64,000 bases of DNA from Enterobacter sp. 638 (GCF_000016325.1 NC_009436.1:4402001-4466000), one strand, 5' to 3'. Shown: positions 49,325 through 60,626, counted from the first letter of the stretch. Numbers and translations are program-made. The notes: generated by a model from the letters alone, not told the origin.

Positions 49325-49340
49325 TGTGATCGCTTTCACG
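49325..49340. promoter_or_regulatory. CRP site of the glnA upstream promoter
   Basis: TGTGA-TCGCTT-TCACG matches the CRP consensus at nine of ten core bases. E. coli glnAp1 is CRP-dependent at the same relative place. Confidence 0.75.
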
Positions 49341-49370
49341 CAGCGTAAAAAGTGCACTTTAACGGAAATC

Positions 49371-49459
49371 GCACCATTATGGTGCTCAATGTTCACATCG
49401 AAGCACTATAATGGTGCAATGTGACGTTCGTGGTGCAGGTCGTTTGCACTATGGTGTGC
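49371..49459. promoter_or_regulatory. NtrC enhancer sites upstream of glnA
   Basis: GCACCA-TTA-TGGTGC (49371-49385) and GCACTATAATGGTGC (49403-49417) are strong NtrC sites 32 bp apart. GCACTATGGTGTGC (49446-49459) is a weaker third. They lie about 75-120 bp upstream of the sigma-54 core promoter. Confidence 0.85.
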
Positions 49460-49491
49460 ATGATAGCGCCTTTTGGGGGTAATTTGAAAGT

Positions 49492-49507
49492 TGGCACAGA
49501 TTTCGCT
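49492..49507 (+). promoter_or_regulatory. Sigma-54 promoter glnAp2
   Basis: TGGCACAGATTTCGCT has the -24 GG and -12 GC exactly 12 bp apart, fitting TGGCAC-N5-TTGCW with one mismatch. It lies 100 bp before the glnA start. Confidence 0.85.
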
Positions 49508-49606
49508 TTATAAAAATACGGCAAAAAGATGGCGACAACGCCAGCCTTACACAGAATTGAAGACCTCGTTACCACGACGACAATGACCAATCCGGGAGAG
49601 TTAAGT

Positions 49607-51016
49607 ATGTCCGCTGAACACGTTTTGACGATGCTGAACGAACATGAAGTGAAGTTTGTTGATCTGCGCTTCACCGATACCAAAGGCAAAGAACAGCACG
49701 TCACAATCCCTGCTCACCAGGTAAATGCCGAATTCTTCGAAGAAGGCAAAATGTTTGACGGCTCCTCTATCGGTGGCTGGAAAGGCATTAACGAATCCGA
49801 CATGGTGCTGATGCCAGATTCAACGACTGCGCTCATTGACCCGTTCTACGAAGAGTCTACCCTGATTATCCGTTGCGACATTCTTGAGCCAGGCACGCTG
49901 CAGGGCTACGATCGCGACCCACGCTCCATCGCTAAACGCGCTGAAGAGTACCTGCGCTCTACTGGCATTGCAGACACCGTTCTGTTTGGGCCAGAGCCAG
50001 AATTCTTCCTGTTCGACGACATTCGTTTTGGTGCGTCCATTTCCGGTTCCCACGTGGCTATCGATGATATCGAAGGCGCATGGAACTCCTCCACCAAATA
50101 CGAAGGCGGTAACAAAGGTCACCGTCCTGGCGTGAAAGGTGGTTACTTCCCGGTTCCTCCGGTCGATTCTTCACAGGACATCCGTTCTACCATGTGTCTG
50201 ATCATGGAAGAGATGGGCCTGGTGGTTGAAGCTCACCACCACGAAGTGGCGACGGCGGGCCAGAACGAAATCGCAACCCGCTTTAACACCATGACCAAAA
50301 AAGCGGATGAAATTCAGATCTACAAATATGTGGTGCACAACGTTGCTCACCGCTTCGGCAAAACCGCGACCTTTATGCCAAAACCAATGTTTGGCGACAA
50401 CGGTTCCGGTATGCACTGCCACATGTCCCTGTCCAAGAACGGCGTAAACCTGTTCTCTGGTGACAAATATGCGGGTCTGTCTGAGCAAGCGCTGTTCTAC
50501 ATCGGCGGTGTTATCAAGCACGCTAAAGCAATCAACGCCCTGGCAAACCCAACGACCAACTCCTACAAGCGTCTGGTCCCAGGCTATGAAGCCCCTGTTA
50601 TGCTGGCTTACTCCGCGCGTAACCGTTCTGCTTCTATCCGTATCCCAGTGGTGGCATCTCCGAAAGCACGTCGTATCGAAGTGCGCTTCCCGGACCCAGC
50701 TGCTAACCCATACCTGTGCTTCGCAGCACTGCTGATGGCGGGCCTGGACGGCATTAAGAACAAGATCCATCCTGGCGAAGCCATGGATAAAAACCTGTAT
50801 GACCTGCCGCCGGAAGAAGCGAAAGAGATCCCACAGGTTGCGGGCTCTCTGGAAGAAGCACTGAACGCGCTGGACGCCGACCGTGAGTTCCTGACGGCGG
50901 GTGGTGTGTTCACTGACGATGCAATCGATGCTTACATCGGCCTGCGTATCGAAGAGAACGACCGCGTACGCATGACTCCGCACCCGGTTGAGTTCGAGCT
51001 GTACTACAGCGTTTAA
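49607..51016 (+). CDS. glnA: Glutamine synthetase I
   Basis: 469 residues, the E. coli length, from [20 protein letters not shown]. It makes glutamine from glutamate, ammonia and [21 protein letters not shown], the metal/ATP-site [11 protein letters not shown], and NRSASIRIP are intact. The adenylylated tyrosine is Y398 ([10 protein letters not shown]397 without Met). GGGAGAG precedes the ATG. First gene of glnALG. Confidence 0.98.
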   Translation: MSAEHVLTMLNEHEVKFVDLRFTDTKGKEQHVTIPAHQVNAEFFEEGKMFDGSSIGGWKGINESDMVLMPDSTTALIDPFYEESTLIIRCDILEPGTLQGYDRDPRSIAKRAEEYLRSTGIADTVLFGPEPEFFLFDDIRFGASISGSHVAIDDIEGAWNSSTKYEGGNKGHRPGVKGGYFPVPPVDSSQDIRSTMCLIMEEMGLVVEAHHHEVATAGQNEIATRFNTMTKKADEIQIYKYVVHNVAHRFGKTATFMPKPMFGDNGSGMHCHMSLSKNGVNLFSGDKYAGLSEQALFYIGGVIKHAKAINALANPTTNSYKRLVPGYEAPVMLAYSARNRSASIRIPVVASPKARRIEVRFPDPAANPYLCFAALLMAGLDGIKNKIHPGEAMDKNLYDLPPEEAKEIPQVAGSLEEALNALDADREFLTAGGVFTDDAIDAYIGLRIEENDRVRMTPHPVEFELYYSV

Positions 51017-51207
51017 GTCAGTATTAAAGAAAACCCTATTCGGCGGATTTCTTGTCGCAGCAAGGCGGCAACTGAGTAAATCTCCGGGGCATAGACAGCT
51101 ATGTGACCGGGGAGAACGAAGGCAGCCAACGCAGTGGTGGCGAGAAAGACGCGAGAAGATTTTTGTTGCCGTGGAAACTTTCAGCCCATCTTCGGATGGG
51201 CTTTTTT
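51017..51207 (+). ncRNA. glnZ: glnA 3'UTR with terminator; probable GlnZ sRNA
   Basis: The 190-nt 3'UTR ends in AGCCCATC, loop TTCG, GATGGGCT and a TTTTTT tail (51183-51207). Enterobacteria release the Hfq-bound sRNA GlnZ from this 3'UTR. The assignment rests on position and the terminator; I cannot confirm the processed 5' end. Confidence 0.55.
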
Positions 51208-51257
51208 CTCCACCAACAGACTGATCTGACGCGCTTTTCACGACGAAAAAGCTATAC

Positions 51258-51274
51258 TGCACTAAATTAGTGCA
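51258..51274. promoter_or_regulatory. NtrC site overlapping the glnL promoter
   Basis: TGCACTAA-A-TTAGTGCA is a perfect palindrome of the NtrC type, 22 bp before glnL, over a GCTATACT -10-like sequence. NtrC represses glnLp this way in E. coli. Confidence 0.8.
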
Positions 51275-51295
51275 CCTACTCCAGGAGACTGCTGA

Positions 51296-52345
51296 ATGGC
51301 AACTGGCGCGCTGCCCGATGCTGGGCAGATCCTCAATTCTTTAATCAACAGTATCTTACTTGTCGATGATGAGCTGGCGGTCCATTACGCCAACCCTGCG
51401 GCGCAGCAGTTGCTCGCCCAAAGCTCACGCAAATTATTCGGCACACCGTTACCGGAACTGTTGAGTTATTTTTCACTGAATATCGCGTTGATGCAGGAAA
51501 GTTTGGCTGCCGGTCAGGGGTTTACCGACAACGAAGTGACCCTGGTTATCGACGGACGCTCGCATATTCTCTCGTTAACGGCGCAACGCTTGCCGGACGG
51601 CCTGATTTTACTGGAAATGGCGCCGATGGATAATCTGCGTCGGCTCAGCCAGGAACAGCTTCAGCATGCACAGCAGATTGCTGCTCGCGATCTGGTGAGA
51701 GGCCTTGCCCATGAAATTAAAAACCCATTAGGCGGTTTACGCGGTGCAGCACAGCTGTTGACCAAGGCGCTGCCAGACCCTGCGCTGGCGGAATATACCA
51801 ACGTCATCATTGAACAGGCCGACCGCCTGCGCAATCTGGTTGACCGTTTACTTGGGCCGCAGCAGCCGGGTATGCACGTAACGGAAAGTATTCATAAAGT
51901 GGCGGAGCGGGTCGTGAAGTTGGTGTCGATGGAGCTCCCACCGAACGTCAAACTGATTCGCGATTACGATCCGAGCCTGCCGGAATTACCGCACGATCCC
52001 GACCAGGTTGAGCAAGTTCTGCTGAACATCGTGCGCAATGCTCTTCAGGCGTTAGGCCCCGAAGGCGGCGAAATTGTTTTACGTACCCGCACGGCATTCC
52101 AGCTGACACTACACGGCGTGCGCTATCGCCTGGCGGCGAGAATCGACGTTGAAGACAACGGGCCGGGTATTCCATCGCACCTTCAGGATACGCTTTTCTA
52201 CCCGATGGTGAGCGGCCGTGAAGGCGGCACCGGGCTTGGGTTGTCCATTGCCCGCAATTTGATCGATCAACACTCCGGCAAAATTGAATTTACCAGTTGG
52301 CCGGGTCATACCGAGTTTTCGGTTTACCTGCCAATAAAAAAATAA
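51296..52345 (+). CDS. glnL: Nitrogen sensor kinase NtrB
   Basis: 349 residues. A PAS-type N-terminal domain precedes the phospho-acceptor H139 in [14 protein letters not shown] box [12 protein letters not shown] and [18 protein letters not shown] follow. It phosphorylates NtrC under control of PII. GGAG precedes the ATG. 10 bp before glnG. Confidence 0.97.
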   Translation: MATGALPDAGQILNSLINSILLVDDELAVHYANPAAQQLLAQSSRKLFGTPLPELLSYFSLNIALMQESLAAGQGFTDNEVTLVIDGRSHILSLTAQRLPDGLILLEMAPMDNLRRLSQEQLQHAQQIAARDLVRGLAHEIKNPLGGLRGAAQLLTKALPDPALAEYTNVIIEQADRLRNLVDRLLGPQQPGMHVTESIHKVAERVVKLVSMELPPNVKLIRDYDPSLPELPHDPDQVEQVLLNIVRNALQALGPEGGEIVLRTRTAFQLTLHGVRYRLAARIDVEDNGPGIPSHLQDTLFYPMVSGREGGTGLGLSIARNLIDQHSGKIEFTSWPGHTEFSVYLPIKK

Positions 52346-52355
52346 GGTGACGACG

Positions 52356-53768
52356 ATGCAACGAGGGATAGTCTGGGTAGTCGATGATGATAGTTCCATT
52401 CGCTGGGTGCTCGAACGCGCGCTTACCGGAGCAGGATTAAACTGCACCACCTTTGAAAGCGGTAGCGAAGTGCTTGACGCGCTCATCACCAAAACCCCGG
52501 ACGTGCTGCTTTCTGATATTCGCATGCCGGGAATGGACGGGCTTGCGTTACTGAAGCAAATCAAGCAGCGCCACCCGATGTTGCCGGTCATCATAATGAC
52601 CGCACATTCCGATCTGGATGCGGCCGTGAGCGCGTACCAGCAGGGTGCATTTGATTATTTACCCAAGCCGTTTGATATCGACGAAGCGGTAGCGCTGGTT
52701 GAGCGCGCGATCAGTCATTATCAGGAACAGCAACAGCCGCGCAATGCGCCAGTGTTTGGGCCAACGACCGATATTATTGGCGAAGCGCCTGCCATGCAGG
52801 ACGTGTTTCGCATCATTGGGCGTTTATCGCGCTCATCCATCAGCGTTTTGATTAACGGTGAGTCCGGGACCGGTAAAGAGCTGGTTGCCCACGCCCTGCA
52901 CCGCCACAGTCCGCGTGCGAAAGCGCCGTTTATCGCGCTGAATATGGCGGCGATTCCAAAAGACTTGATCGAGTCGGAACTGTTTGGCCACGAGAAAGGG
53001 GCCTTTACCGGCGCGAACACCGTTCGTCAGGGGCGCTTTGAGCAAGCCGATGGCGGGACGCTGTTCCTCGATGAAATCGGTGATATGCCGATGGATGTGC
53101 AGACTCGTCTGCTGCGCGTACTGGCCGATGGTCAGTTCTATCGCGTCGGCGGGTATGCCCCGGTGAAAGTGGATGTGCGCATTATCGCCGCGACGCACCA
53201 GAACCTGGAGCAACGCGTTCAGGAAGGCAAATTCCGTGAGGATTTGTTCCACCGCCTGAACGTTATCCGCGTTCATCTGCCGCCGCTGCGCGAGCGCCGT
53301 GAAGATATTCCCCGTCTGGCACGCCACTTTTTGCAGGTTGCTGCCCGCGAATTGGGTGTGGAAGCCAAACTCCTGCATCCGGAGACCGATGCTGCATTAA
53401 CTCGTCTCGCCTGGCCCGGAAACGTGCGCCAGCTTGAAAACACCTGCCGCTGGCTCACCGTGATGGCTGCCGGTCAGGAAGTGTTGATCCAGGATTTACC
53501 GAGTGAGTTGTTTGAAGCGACGGCCCCAGAGAGCAGCAACGGGCAGTCATTGCCCGATAGCTGGGCGACGCTTCTGGCGCAATGGGCGGATCGCGCGCTG
53601 CGTTCCGGTCATCAAAATTTATTGTCAGAGGCACAGCCAGAGATGGAGCGTACATTGCTGACGACCGCACTTCGCCACACTCAAGGGCACAAACAGGAAG
53701 CGGCTCGACTGCTGGGTTGGGGGCGAAATACACTGACGCGTAAGCTGAAAGAGTTGGGAATGGAGTAG
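52356..53768 (+). CDS. glnG: Nitrogen response regulator NtrC
   Basis: 470 residues. Receiver phospho-acceptor D54 ([13 protein letters not shown]), sigma-54 AAA+ domain with Walker [15 protein letters not shown] loop and Walker [12 protein letters not shown], and a Fis-type C-terminal helix-turn-helix ([24 protein letters not shown]). Started at [12 protein letters not shown], with AAGGTGA upstream; three further upstream codons are open. Confidence 0.97.
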   Translation: MQRGIVWVVDDDSSIRWVLERALTGAGLNCTTFESGSEVLDALITKTPDVLLSDIRMPGMDGLALLKQIKQRHPMLPVIIMTAHSDLDAAVSAYQQGAFDYLPKPFDIDEAVALVERAISHYQEQQQPRNAPVFGPTTDIIGEAPAMQDVFRIIGRLSRSSISVLINGESGTGKELVAHALHRHSPRAKAPFIALNMAAIPKDLIESELFGHEKGAFTGANTVRQGRFEQADGGTLFLDEIGDMPMDVQTRLLRVLADGQFYRVGGYAPVKVDVRIIAATHQNLEQRVQEGKFREDLFHRLNVIRVHLPPLRERREDIPRLARHFLQVAARELGVEAKLLHPETDAALTRLAWPGNVRQLENTCRWLTVMAAGQEVLIQDLPSELFEATAPESSNGQSLPDSWATLLAQWADRALRSGHQNLLSEAQPEMERTLLTTALRHTQGHKQEAARLLGWGRNTLTRKLKELGME

Positions 53769-53778
53769 TTTCAATTCA

Positions 53779-53802
53779 AACCGGAGGCTTGTGCCTCCGG
53801 TT
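53779..53802. terminator. Bidirectional terminator between glnG and hemN
   Basis: AACCGGAGGC, loop TTGT, GCCTCCGGTT. Followed by TTATT on the plus strand and by TTGAATTGAAA on the minus strand. Confidence 0.85.
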
Positions 53803-53808
53803 TATTGC

Positions 53809-55182
53809 TTAAATGACTCTTGAAAACTGCTGCAGTCGTGCCTTCTGGCGCAGATAGGCGTCAAAACACATGCAGATATTACGAATTAATAAGCGCCCTT
53901 TCGGCGTCACCTGAATCGCTTTATCCGTCACATCCACCAGCCCATCTTTCGCCAGCGGGGCGAGCAGCTTCAAATCTTCGGCAAAATAATCCGCAAAGTT
54001 AAGATCCCATTGCGCTTCTACTGGCTCAAAATCGAGGCGGAAATTACAGATAAGCGCCTTAATAACGTCACGGCGAATACAATCGTCACGCGTTAAAGCA
54101 ATCCCGCGCCACAGCGCGTTCCCGATGTCATCCACCTGTTGATAATACTGCTTCAGCTCTTTCTGGTTTTGCGCGTAGCAGTCGCCGATCATGCTGATGG
54201 CGGATACGCCCATGCCCAGTAAATCGCTGTCGCCCTGAGTGGTGTAGCCCTGGAAATTACGATGCAGCACGCCTTCGCGTTGGGCGACGGCCAGCTCATC
54301 ATCCGGACGGGCAAAGTGATCCATACCGATAAACTGATAGCCAGTTTCCGTCAATGACGTGATGGTTTCCTGCAGGATATCGAGCTTCTGCTGCGCAGAC
54401 GGCAGGTCGGCATCTTTGATTTTACGTTGCGCCGCAAACAGCGTTGGCAGATGCGCATAGTTAAAGACACTCAGGCGATCGGGATTCAGCTCTGCAACAC
54501 GTTTAAGCGTAAAGGCAAAGCTTTCGGGCGTCTGCTTCGGCAGGCCATAAATCAGGTCAATATTGGTTGAGGTAAAACCAATTTCGCGAGCATGGTTCAG
54601 GAGAGCAAAAATAAAATCTTCATCCTGCTCGCGGTTAACCAGACGCTGAACCTCTTTGTTGAAGTCCTGAACCCCCATACTCAGACGGTTGAAACCTTCA
54701 GCCCGCAGGTGGTCGAGGACGTCCAGTTCAATTTCACGCGGATCGACTTCGATAGAAATTTCGGCATCAGCATCGAACCGGAAGTTTGCCCGAAGCAGAT
54801 CCATCAGGCGGCTGATTTGTGCTTTATTCAGATAGGTCGGCGTACCGCCGCCCCAGTGCAACTGGCTAACGTGACGGCCAGCAAAAAGCGGTGCGCGGTG
54901 CAGAATTTCCTGCTCAAGGGCATCAAGATAGTGGTCGGCTTTATGCTGCTGGCGAGTCACGATCTTATTACAGCCGCAGAAATAGCAGAGCTTGTGGCAG
55001 AAAGGGATGTGAACATACAGCGAAAGCGGGCGCTCAGGATAACGCACCACGGCTTGCTGAAAATCAGCCTCACTGAACGTTTCGGCAAACTCCAGCGCAG
55101 TCGGATATGAGGTATAACGCGGCCCGGAATAGTTATATTTTTGGATCAGGGCCAGATCCCAGTCGATGCTCAGTACAGACAT
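53809..55182 (-). CDS. hemN: Oxygen-independent coproporphyrinogen III dehydrogenase
   Basis: 457 residues, as in E. coli. The radical-SAM cluster motif is CHKLCYFCGC near residue 62, with GGGTPTYL as the SAM-binding loop. It makes protoporphyrinogen IX in haem synthesis without oxygen. GTG AAC precede the chosen ATG; GGAAGGAG fits the ATG better. Confidence 0.96.
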   Translation of the reverse strand: MSVLSIDWDLALIQKYNYSGPRYTSYPTALEFAETFSEADFQQAVVRYPERPLSLYVHIPFCHKLCYFCGCNKIVTRQQHKADHYLDALEQEILHRAPLFAGRHVSQLHWGGGTPTYLNKAQISRLMDLLRANFRFDADAEISIEVDPREIELDVLDHLRAEGFNRLSMGVQDFNKEVQRLVNREQDEDFIFALLNHAREIGFTSTNIDLIYGLPKQTPESFAFTLKRVAELNPDRLSVFNYAHLPTLFAAQRKIKDADLPSAQQKLDILQETITSLTETGYQFIGMDHFARPDDELAVAQREGVLHRNFQGYTTQGDSDLLGMGVSAISMIGDCYAQNQKELKQYYQQVDDIGNALWRGIALTRDDCIRRDVIKALICNFRLDFEPVEAQWDLNFADYFAEDLKLLAPLAKDGLVDVTDKAIQVTPKGRLLIRNICMCFDAYLRQKARLQQFSRVI

Positions 55183-55184
55183 GT

Positions 55185-55367
55185 TCACTCCTTCCGATGG
55201 TGTCGCATTCGTATACGGCGGCCCGTTTTTACCCCATTGCGGGTCATCATTCGGGTGCGCAACAACCTCTGTCGCCGCGACAACCGTCGTAGTTTAACGA
55301 ATAACCACACCAGATAACATATAACCGGAAGGGTTATAAGCAGGACGATAGAGCCTGCCGGGTGCAA
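55185..55367 (-). CDS. Putative 60-residue basic membrane protein after yihI
   Basis: A TTG start 3 bp after the yihI stop gives MHPAGSIVLLITLPVICYLVW, one transmembrane helix, then a strongly basic tail (RRLSRRQRLLRTR...). GGTGG lies 5' of it. It could be a real coupled small gene or the stub of the DUF2489-type membrane gene that follows yihI in some gamma-proteobacteria. No name is given. Confidence 0.45.
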   Translation of the reverse strand: MHPAGSIVLLITLPVICYLVWLFVKLRRLSRRQRLLRTRMMTRNGVKTGRRIRMRHHRKE

Positions 55368-55370
55368 ATG

Positions 55371-55886
55371 TTAGTTTCCACCTTTCAGAAGACGCATCAT
55401 GTCGTCCTGCTTCTCTTCTTCTTCGTCGTCTTCATCATCTTCATAAGAAAGACCGAGCTGCTGCATCAGTTCATCAATACGGTCTAGTTTGGCATCGACC
55501 CATTTCTGCTCTTCAGCATTCAGTTTTTCGCCTGCTTCAAGGCGTTCCAGCAGCGCGTCCAGGCGCTCATCATTCTCCAGCATATCCAGCTCAGCCTGCG
55601 GTGAAAGCATAGGTTTCTCGCTCTTGGGTTTGTGCTGCTTGACGACTGGGGTGTCCGTCACGCCCAGTGGAATTGGCGTTTTACTGCCGATGCGCGGATC
55701 TTTCTGTTTGCTGTTTTGTGCAGTAGAACCTGATGCACTGCTACCATTCGCACGGCTCCCCGCAGAATGCCCACTGTGCTTTTTAACACGTTTGCGATCG
55801 CGTGCTTCCTGATTCAGTTCTTCACGTGTTTTGCGGTGCGCTTTTGTCGGGCGTTTCGCGCCCGCTGCAGAGGTCGGTTTTTTCAT
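55371..55886 (-). CDS. yihI: Der GTPase-activating protein YihI
   Basis: 171 residues. The basic low-complexity N-terminal half ([30 protein letters not shown]) and acidic C-terminal half ([19 protein letters not shown]) are characteristic. It stimulates the GTPase Der in 50S ribosome assembly. Lies next to the CsrC gene, as in E. coli. Confidence 0.94.
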   Translation of the reverse strand: MKKPTSAAGAKRPTKAHRKTREELNQEARDRKRVKKHSGHSAGSRANGSSASGSTAQNSKQKDPRIGSKTPIPLGVTDTPVVKQHKPKSEKPMLSPQAELDMLENDERLDALLERLEAGEKLNAEEQKWVDAKLDRIDELMQQLGLSYEDDEDDEEEEKQDDMMRLLKGGN

Positions 55887-55952
55887 GATGTCTTATCTTT
55901 AAGCCGTTTTATTCAGTATAGAATTGCGGCGAAATCTAGCAGAAAGCAAGCA

Positions 55953-56195
55953 AAGAAAAAAGGCGACAGAGCAATCTGTCGCCTTTTTTCCTGACTCACC
56001 ACCCTAAACGGGTTTTACAATCCCTGTTCGCCAACAACTAACCCTGTTTATCCTTTAGCGCAATCATCCGTGATACGGTTCCATTTCCCTTTTAAACGCC
56101 TCCTGGCGTGTCGTCCTTGTAATCCTGAGTCTTCGCCTCCTGGCGCTCCTGACCCTCATCCTTAAGTCATAATCCTGATGGCATCCTCGCCGTGG
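55953..56195 (-). ncRNA. csrC: CsrC regulatory RNA
   Basis: On the minus strand the 56195-55953 stretch holds about a dozen GGA motifs, many as AGGA in loops (GCGAGGATGC, AAGGATGAGGGTCAGGAGCG, CCAGGAGGCG, ACAAGGACGA). It ends in the strong terminator AGGCGACAGA-GCAA-TCTGTCGCCT with a U-tract, as in E. coli CsrC. It sequesters CsrA. The 5' end is estimated by alignment. Position between engB and yihI is as known. Confidence 0.9.
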
Positions 56196-56461
56196 GTGCT
56201 ACTTTACCTTTTTCAGTTCTTCTGACAAGTAACGAAAGTGTACAAAAAAGGATTTTAGGAAAAATACTTAAAAACAACTCTTTGATTTTAAATGGATTGG
56301 TTATTTTAAAGCGTGGCATTAGTCTGAAATGTCCCATAGATATCATGGCGGATATCTCACAATGGAGAAGGTGTTAACGTACGCCACATTCGCGAAGGGA
56401 AAGCCTTTTGCCTGCATTCAGGTATAATCCCTTTCAGAATAAGAATTTTGGAGACAAGTAC

Positions 56462-57088
56462 GTGACTAACTGGAACTATCAACAGACGAATTTTGTCACC
56501 AGTGCGCCTGATATTCGCCACTTACCCCCTGATACCGGGATTGAAGTGGCGTTTGCGGGCCGTTCTAATGCAGGGAAATCCAGCGCCCTCAATACGCTGA
56601 CTAATCAGAGAAGCCTGGCGCGTACCTCAAAAACCCCAGGGCGTACTCAGCTTATTAACTTGTTTGAAGTGGCTGAAGGCAAGCGACTGGTTGATTTACC
56701 CGGCTACGGCTATGCGGAAGTTCCAGAAGAGGTAAAACTCAAATGGCAAAAAGCCCTGGGGGAATATCTGGAAAAACGCCAGTGCCTGAAAGGTCTGGTT
56801 GTGCTGATGGATATCCGCCACCCGCTGAAAGATCTCGATCAGCAAATGATCCACTGGGCGGTAGCGAGTGAAATCCCAGTTCTGGTGCTATTGACCAAAT
56901 CCGACAAGCTGGCCAGCGGAGCGCGTAAAGCGCAGCTCAAGATGGTGCGTGAAGCCGCACTGGCATTCAACGGTGACGTGCAAATTGAGACGTTTTCATC
57001 GCTGAAAAAGCAAGGCGTCGATGTATTACGTCAAAAGCTAGACAGTTGGTATAACGGGCTGGAACCCGCTGTAGAAGCGGAAGAGTGA
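56462..57088 (+). CDS. engB: Ribosome-biogenesis GTPase EngB (YsxC)
   Basis: 208 residues from GTG at 56462, with GGAGA 8 bases upstream; the longer open frame upstream is not conserved. Walker [11 protein letters not shown]2 TPGRTQ, G3 DLPGYGYA and G4 TKSDK are visible. It takes part in 50S assembly and is essential in E. coli (yihA). The 56196-56461 gap is AT-rich promoter sequence. Confidence 0.95.
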   Translation: MTNWNYQQTNFVTSAPDIRHLPPDTGIEVAFAGRSNAGKSSALNTLTNQRSLARTSKTPGRTQLINLFEVAEGKRLVDLPGYGYAEVPEEVKLKWQKALGEYLEKRQCLKGLVVLMDIRHPLKDLDQQMIHWAVASEIPVLVLLTKSDKLASGARKAQLKMVREAALAFNGDVQIETFSSLKKQGVDVLRQKLDSWYNGLEPAVEAEE

Positions 57089-57093
57089 TAAGA

Positions 57094-57119
57094 AGCGCGG
57101 CGATGTCCGCGCTTTTTTT
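57094..57119 (+). terminator. Terminator of engB
   Basis: AGCGCGG, loop CGATGT, CCGCGCT then a TTTTTTT tail, 6 bp after the stop. Confidence 0.9.
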
Positions 57120-57142
57120 GCCGAAAATTTTCTTTGCCGCAA

Positions 57143-57251
57143 TAAAAAACGCCCCAGTCATTACTGACTGGGGCGGCTAAAATATTCAGCCAAATCCGAT
57201 TACGTGAAGTAAAAGGTCTGAAAGATAGAACATCTTACCTCTGTACCCTAC
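57143..57251 (-). ncRNA. spf: Spot 42 RNA
   Basis: The minus strand begins GTAGGGTACAGAGGTAAGAT and ends CCCCAGTCAGTAATGACTGG then GGCGTTTTTTA, 109 nt in all, essentially identical to E. coli Spot 42. It is an Hfq-dependent sRNA of catabolite control, repressed by CRP in E. coli. It lies between polA and engB as usual. Confidence 0.96.
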
Positions 57252-57399
57252 GCAAATAACTCTACTCTTTTTTTATCGCTGGACAAAGCACTTTTTGTAG
57301 TTTTTTTTCACTCTTTACATAGGTAAATCTAATGAATGTCACATAATGCACACTGTTATGTTGCTTACTTACATAAAAAGCGCATTACGCATCGAATCA

Positions 57400-60192
57400 T
57401 TAGTGAGCCAAGTCCCAGTTTTCACCGCTTCCTACTTCCACCAGCAACGGCACATCTAATGTCATGCTGCCTTCCATCAGTTCATGGATCTTTTTAGAAA
57501 CGGCTTCCAGATCTTCATGATGAACTTCGAACACCAGTTCATCGTGTACCTGCATGATCATGCGCACGCGCGGTTTGTCTTTTTCAAGCCACGCATCTAC
57601 TGCAATCATTGCACGTTTGATGATGTCGGCTGCCGTACCCTGCATCGGTGCGTTGATCGCCGCTCGCTCTGCCCCAGCCCGACGAGCCGCATTGCTTGAC
57701 GTGATGTCAGGGAGATAAAGACGACGACCATCCAGCGTTTCAACGTAACCTTTTTCCTTCGCCTGCGCGCGCGTGCGTTCCATGTATTCCAGAACGCCTG
57801 GATAACGCTCAAAGTAGAGGTCCATGTATTTTTGCGACTCTTTGCGCGGAATATTTAGCTGGCGAGAAAGGCCAAACGCGCTCATGCCGTAAATCAGACC
57901 AAAATTGATCGCTTTCGCACTACGGCGCTGGTCGTTGGTCACGCTATCCAGTGGCAAACCAAAAACTTCTGCTGCAGTCGCGCGATGGATATCTTTGCCT
58001 TCGGCAAATGCGGTCAGTAAGCCTTTATCCCGCGACAAATGCGCCATGATGCGCAGTTCAATTTGCGAGTAGTCGGCAGATACAATCAGATAATCTTTCG
58101 GCGCGATAAATGCCTGACGGATTCTGCGCCCCTCTTCATTACGAACCGGGATGTTCTGCAGGTTTGGCTCAGTAGAGGACAAACGCCCTGTCGCCGCAAC
58201 CGCCTGATGATAAGAGGTGTGAACGCGACTGGTTTTTGGGTTAATCATCAACGGCAGCTTATCGGTATAAGTCGATTTAAGCTTGGCGAGACCACGGTAT
58301 TGCAGAATCACTTTTGGTAATGGGTAATCGAGCGCCAGCTCTTCCAGTACCTCTTCAGACGTTGATGGTGCACCACCAGGCGTTTTCTTCAGCGGCTTGA
58401 TACCTTGCTTTTCAAACAAGATAGTCTGCAACTGCTTGGTGGAGGATAGGTTGAACGGCTCTCCGGCAATCTCATGGGCTTTTTGCTCAAGCTCACTCAA
58501 TCGTAGGGCAAGCTCCTCAGAATGTTTGTGCAACACCGCCGGATCAATTTTGACGCCATTGCGCTCAATGCGCGAAATAACGGGCACCAGCGGCATTTCA
58601 ATATGCTCAAATACATTCAGCGGGCCTTCCTGCTTTTGCAGTTTTGGCCACATTTTCAGATGCAGTTGCAGCGTGACGTCGGCGTCTTCCGCCGCGTAAC
58701 GGCCCGCTTCTTCGAGCGCGATCTGATTAAACGTCAGTTGATTCTTGCCTTTACCGGCGATCTCTTCAAAGGTGACGGTTTTATGCTTAAGCCAGCGATC
58801 TGAAAGCGAATCCATATCATGGCGGCCCGCGACACTGTTCAGAATGTACGATTCCAGCATGGTGTCATAGGCAATACCGCGCAGCTCAATGCCGTAATTT
58901 TGCAAAATGCCGCGGTCAAACTTGAGGTTTTGCCCAACTTTTTTGGCTTTCTCATCCTCGAGGAGCGGTTTCAGTAATTCCAGTACGCGCTCACGGGAGA
59001 TCTGATTAGGGGCATCAAGATAGTCATGCGCGACAGGAACGTAAGCCGCCATGCCAGGCTCCGTCGCAAATGACAGACCCACCATATTGGCAGAGATGTT
59101 ATCAAGGCTGTCGGTTTCGGTATCAAAAGCAAAAACGGGCGCTTTTTTCAGTTTTTCTACCCAGGCAATGAGCTGAGACTCTTCAAGCACCACTTCATAG
59201 TTATCATAAGAGAGCGTCGTCGCCTCTTCTTCCACTTCGTCTTCAGCATCGACGACGATGGTGTCTTTTGGCTTAGCGGCAGGTTTACTGCCCTTAGCTT
59301 GCATCCATTTGCCGGCTTCGACATCGGTTATCCAGCGCTTGAATTCATATTGCTTAAACAGGCCAAGCAGCTCTTCAGCAATAGGCTGCTGCACCTCAAG
59401 CTGTTCACAGGTCAGTTCCAGTTCAACGTCGGTTTTGATGGTCGCCAGTTTGTAGGAGAGGTAGGCCACCTCTTTGTTCTGTTCCAGCTTCGCGGCTATC
59501 GTTTTCGCGCCACGGAATGTTAAGCCAGCGATTTTATCTGATTCAGCATACAGGGTGTCCAGCCCACCTAACCCTTGAAGCAGCGCTTGCGCGGTTTTTT
59601 CGCCTACACCCGGCACGCCTGGGATGTTATCTGAGGAGTCGCCCATCAAGGCCAGGAAATCGATAATCAGTTCTGGAGGCACGCCATATTTGGTGGCGAC
59701 TTCATCTGGCCCAAGAATGGTATTTGTCATGGTATTGATTAGGGTGATACCAGGGGTGACGAGTTGAGCCATGTCTTTATCACCCGTGCTGATTAGCACC
59801 GGACGGCCTAACTTTTCAGCTTCACGCGCCAGCGTGCCAATGACGTCATCAGCCTCAACGCCAGAAACGGCCAGCAACGGCAAGCCCATTGCTTTCACCA
59901 TGGCATGCAGAGGCTCAATTTGCGCACGCAAATCGTCCGGCATAGGTGGACGATGGGATTTGTAATGCTCGAACAGTTCATCGCGGAACGTTTTGCCCTT
60001 CGCGTCAAAAACGACCGCGGCATGCGATGGCTGATACTGAAGGATGAGGCTGCGCAGCATGTTCAGCACGCCGTACATCGCGCCGGTCGGCAACCCCGCG
60101 CTATTGGTCAGAGGAGGAAACGCATGATACGCCCGATAAAGGTAAGAAGAGCCATCGACGAGAATAAGAGGGTTTTCTGGGATCTGAACCAT
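57400..60192 (-). CDS. polA: DNA polymerase I
   Basis: 930 residues from [21 protein letters not shown], two longer than E. coli. The 5' nuclease domain is N-terminal ([25 protein letters not shown]). The 3'-5' exonuclease has D357 and E359 in FDTETDSL. The polymerase has motif A DYSQIELR, the O-helix [14 protein letters not shown] and motif [11 protein letters not shown]. The upstream-extended frame is not conserved. Confidence 0.98.
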   Translation of the reverse strand: MVQIPENPLILVDGSSYLYRAYHAFPPLTNSAGLPTGAMYGVLNMLRSLILQYQPSHAAVVFDAKGKTFRDELFEHYKSHRPPMPDDLRAQIEPLHAMVKAMGLPLLAVSGVEADDVIGTLAREAEKLGRPVLISTGDKDMAQLVTPGITLINTMTNTILGPDEVATKYGVPPELIIDFLALMGDSSDNIPGVPGVGEKTAQALLQGLGGLDTLYAESDKIAGLTFRGAKTIAAKLEQNKEVAYLSYKLATIKTDVELELTCEQLEVQQPIAEELLGLFKQYEFKRWITDVEAGKWMQAKGSKPAAKPKDTIVVDAEDEVEEEATTLSYDNYEVVLEESQLIAWVEKLKKAPVFAFDTETDSLDNISANMVGLSFATEPGMAAYVPVAHDYLDAPNQISRERVLELLKPLLEDEKAKKVGQNLKFDRGILQNYGIELRGIAYDTMLESYILNSVAGRHDMDSLSDRWLKHKTVTFEEIAGKGKNQLTFNQIALEEAGRYAAEDADVTLQLHLKMWPKLQKQEGPLNVFEHIEMPLVPVISRIERNGVKIDPAVLHKHSEELALRLSELEQKAHEIAGEPFNLSSTKQLQTILFEKQGIKPLKKTPGGAPSTSEEVLEELALDYPLPKVILQYRGLAKLKSTYTDKLPLMINPKTSRVHTSYHQAVAATGRLSSTEPNLQNIPVRNEEGRRIRQAFIAPKDYLIVSADYSQIELRIMAHLSRDKGLLTAFAEGKDIHRATAAEVFGLPLDSVTNDQRRSAKAINFGLIYGMSAFGLSRQLNIPRKESQKYMDLYFERYPGVLEYMERTRAQAKEKGYVETLDGRRLYLPDITSSNAARRAGAERAAINAPMQGTAADIIKRAMIAVDAWLEKDKPRVRMIMQVHDELVFEVHHEDLEAVSKKIHELMEGSMTLDVPLLVEVGSGENWDLAH

Positions 60193-60387
60193 AGTGTACG
60201 TGCCTTTAATTAATTTATGGTTCAAGGATGCCACAGACGGATGAAAACATCAGTTTTTAGCGCCGTGTCCAGGAAAAGATTTCGCGATCCTGAGGATCAC
60301 TCGCAAATTTAAACTGTGGATAACTTTGTGAATACTTTCATGACATATGAATAATCGTGTCATTCCAAATATCAGTTTTAATAATTT

Positions 60388-60555
60388 ATGCTTTATAATC
60401 AAACGACTATGAAAGTATTCTACCCGTATATTCCGGTAGCTGATTATTTACTCTGTGTGGATATTCCCTGCGCCAAAATTGTTTTGGGTGAAAACTCTGT
60501 TGCAAAATCAATTCCACATAATCGCAGAGTGAAAGCATATTCGACGCCAGGTTAA
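60388..60555 (+). other. Possible 55-codon small ORF upstream of polA
   Basis: MLYNQTTMKVFYPYIPVADY...NRRVKAYSTPG is open from ATG 60388 to TAA 60553-60555. A second ATG is at codon 8. No good ribosome site and no recognised family. It ends within the inverted repeat at 60550-60609. The remaining 60193-60387 gap is polA promoter sequence with no visible gene. Confidence 0.2.
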
Positions 60556-60609
60556 CTGATAAAATCAGTGCCCTGCGTTAACGGTACCCTCATTGATTAT
60601 CAGTTAACC
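60550..60609. repeat. 60-bp element with perfect 13-bp inverted ends
   Basis: GGTTAACTGATAA (60550-60562) and TTATCAGTTAACC (60597-60609) are perfect inverted repeats around a 34-bp interior. It lies just before the yihG remnant. No transposase is nearby. Confidence 0.8.
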
Positions 60610-60626
60610 ACCTTCAAAAACCCATC

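Noticed and set aside
50171..51262. 363-codon minus-strand frame
   Set aside because: Antisense to glnA and its terminator; no protein-like motifs.
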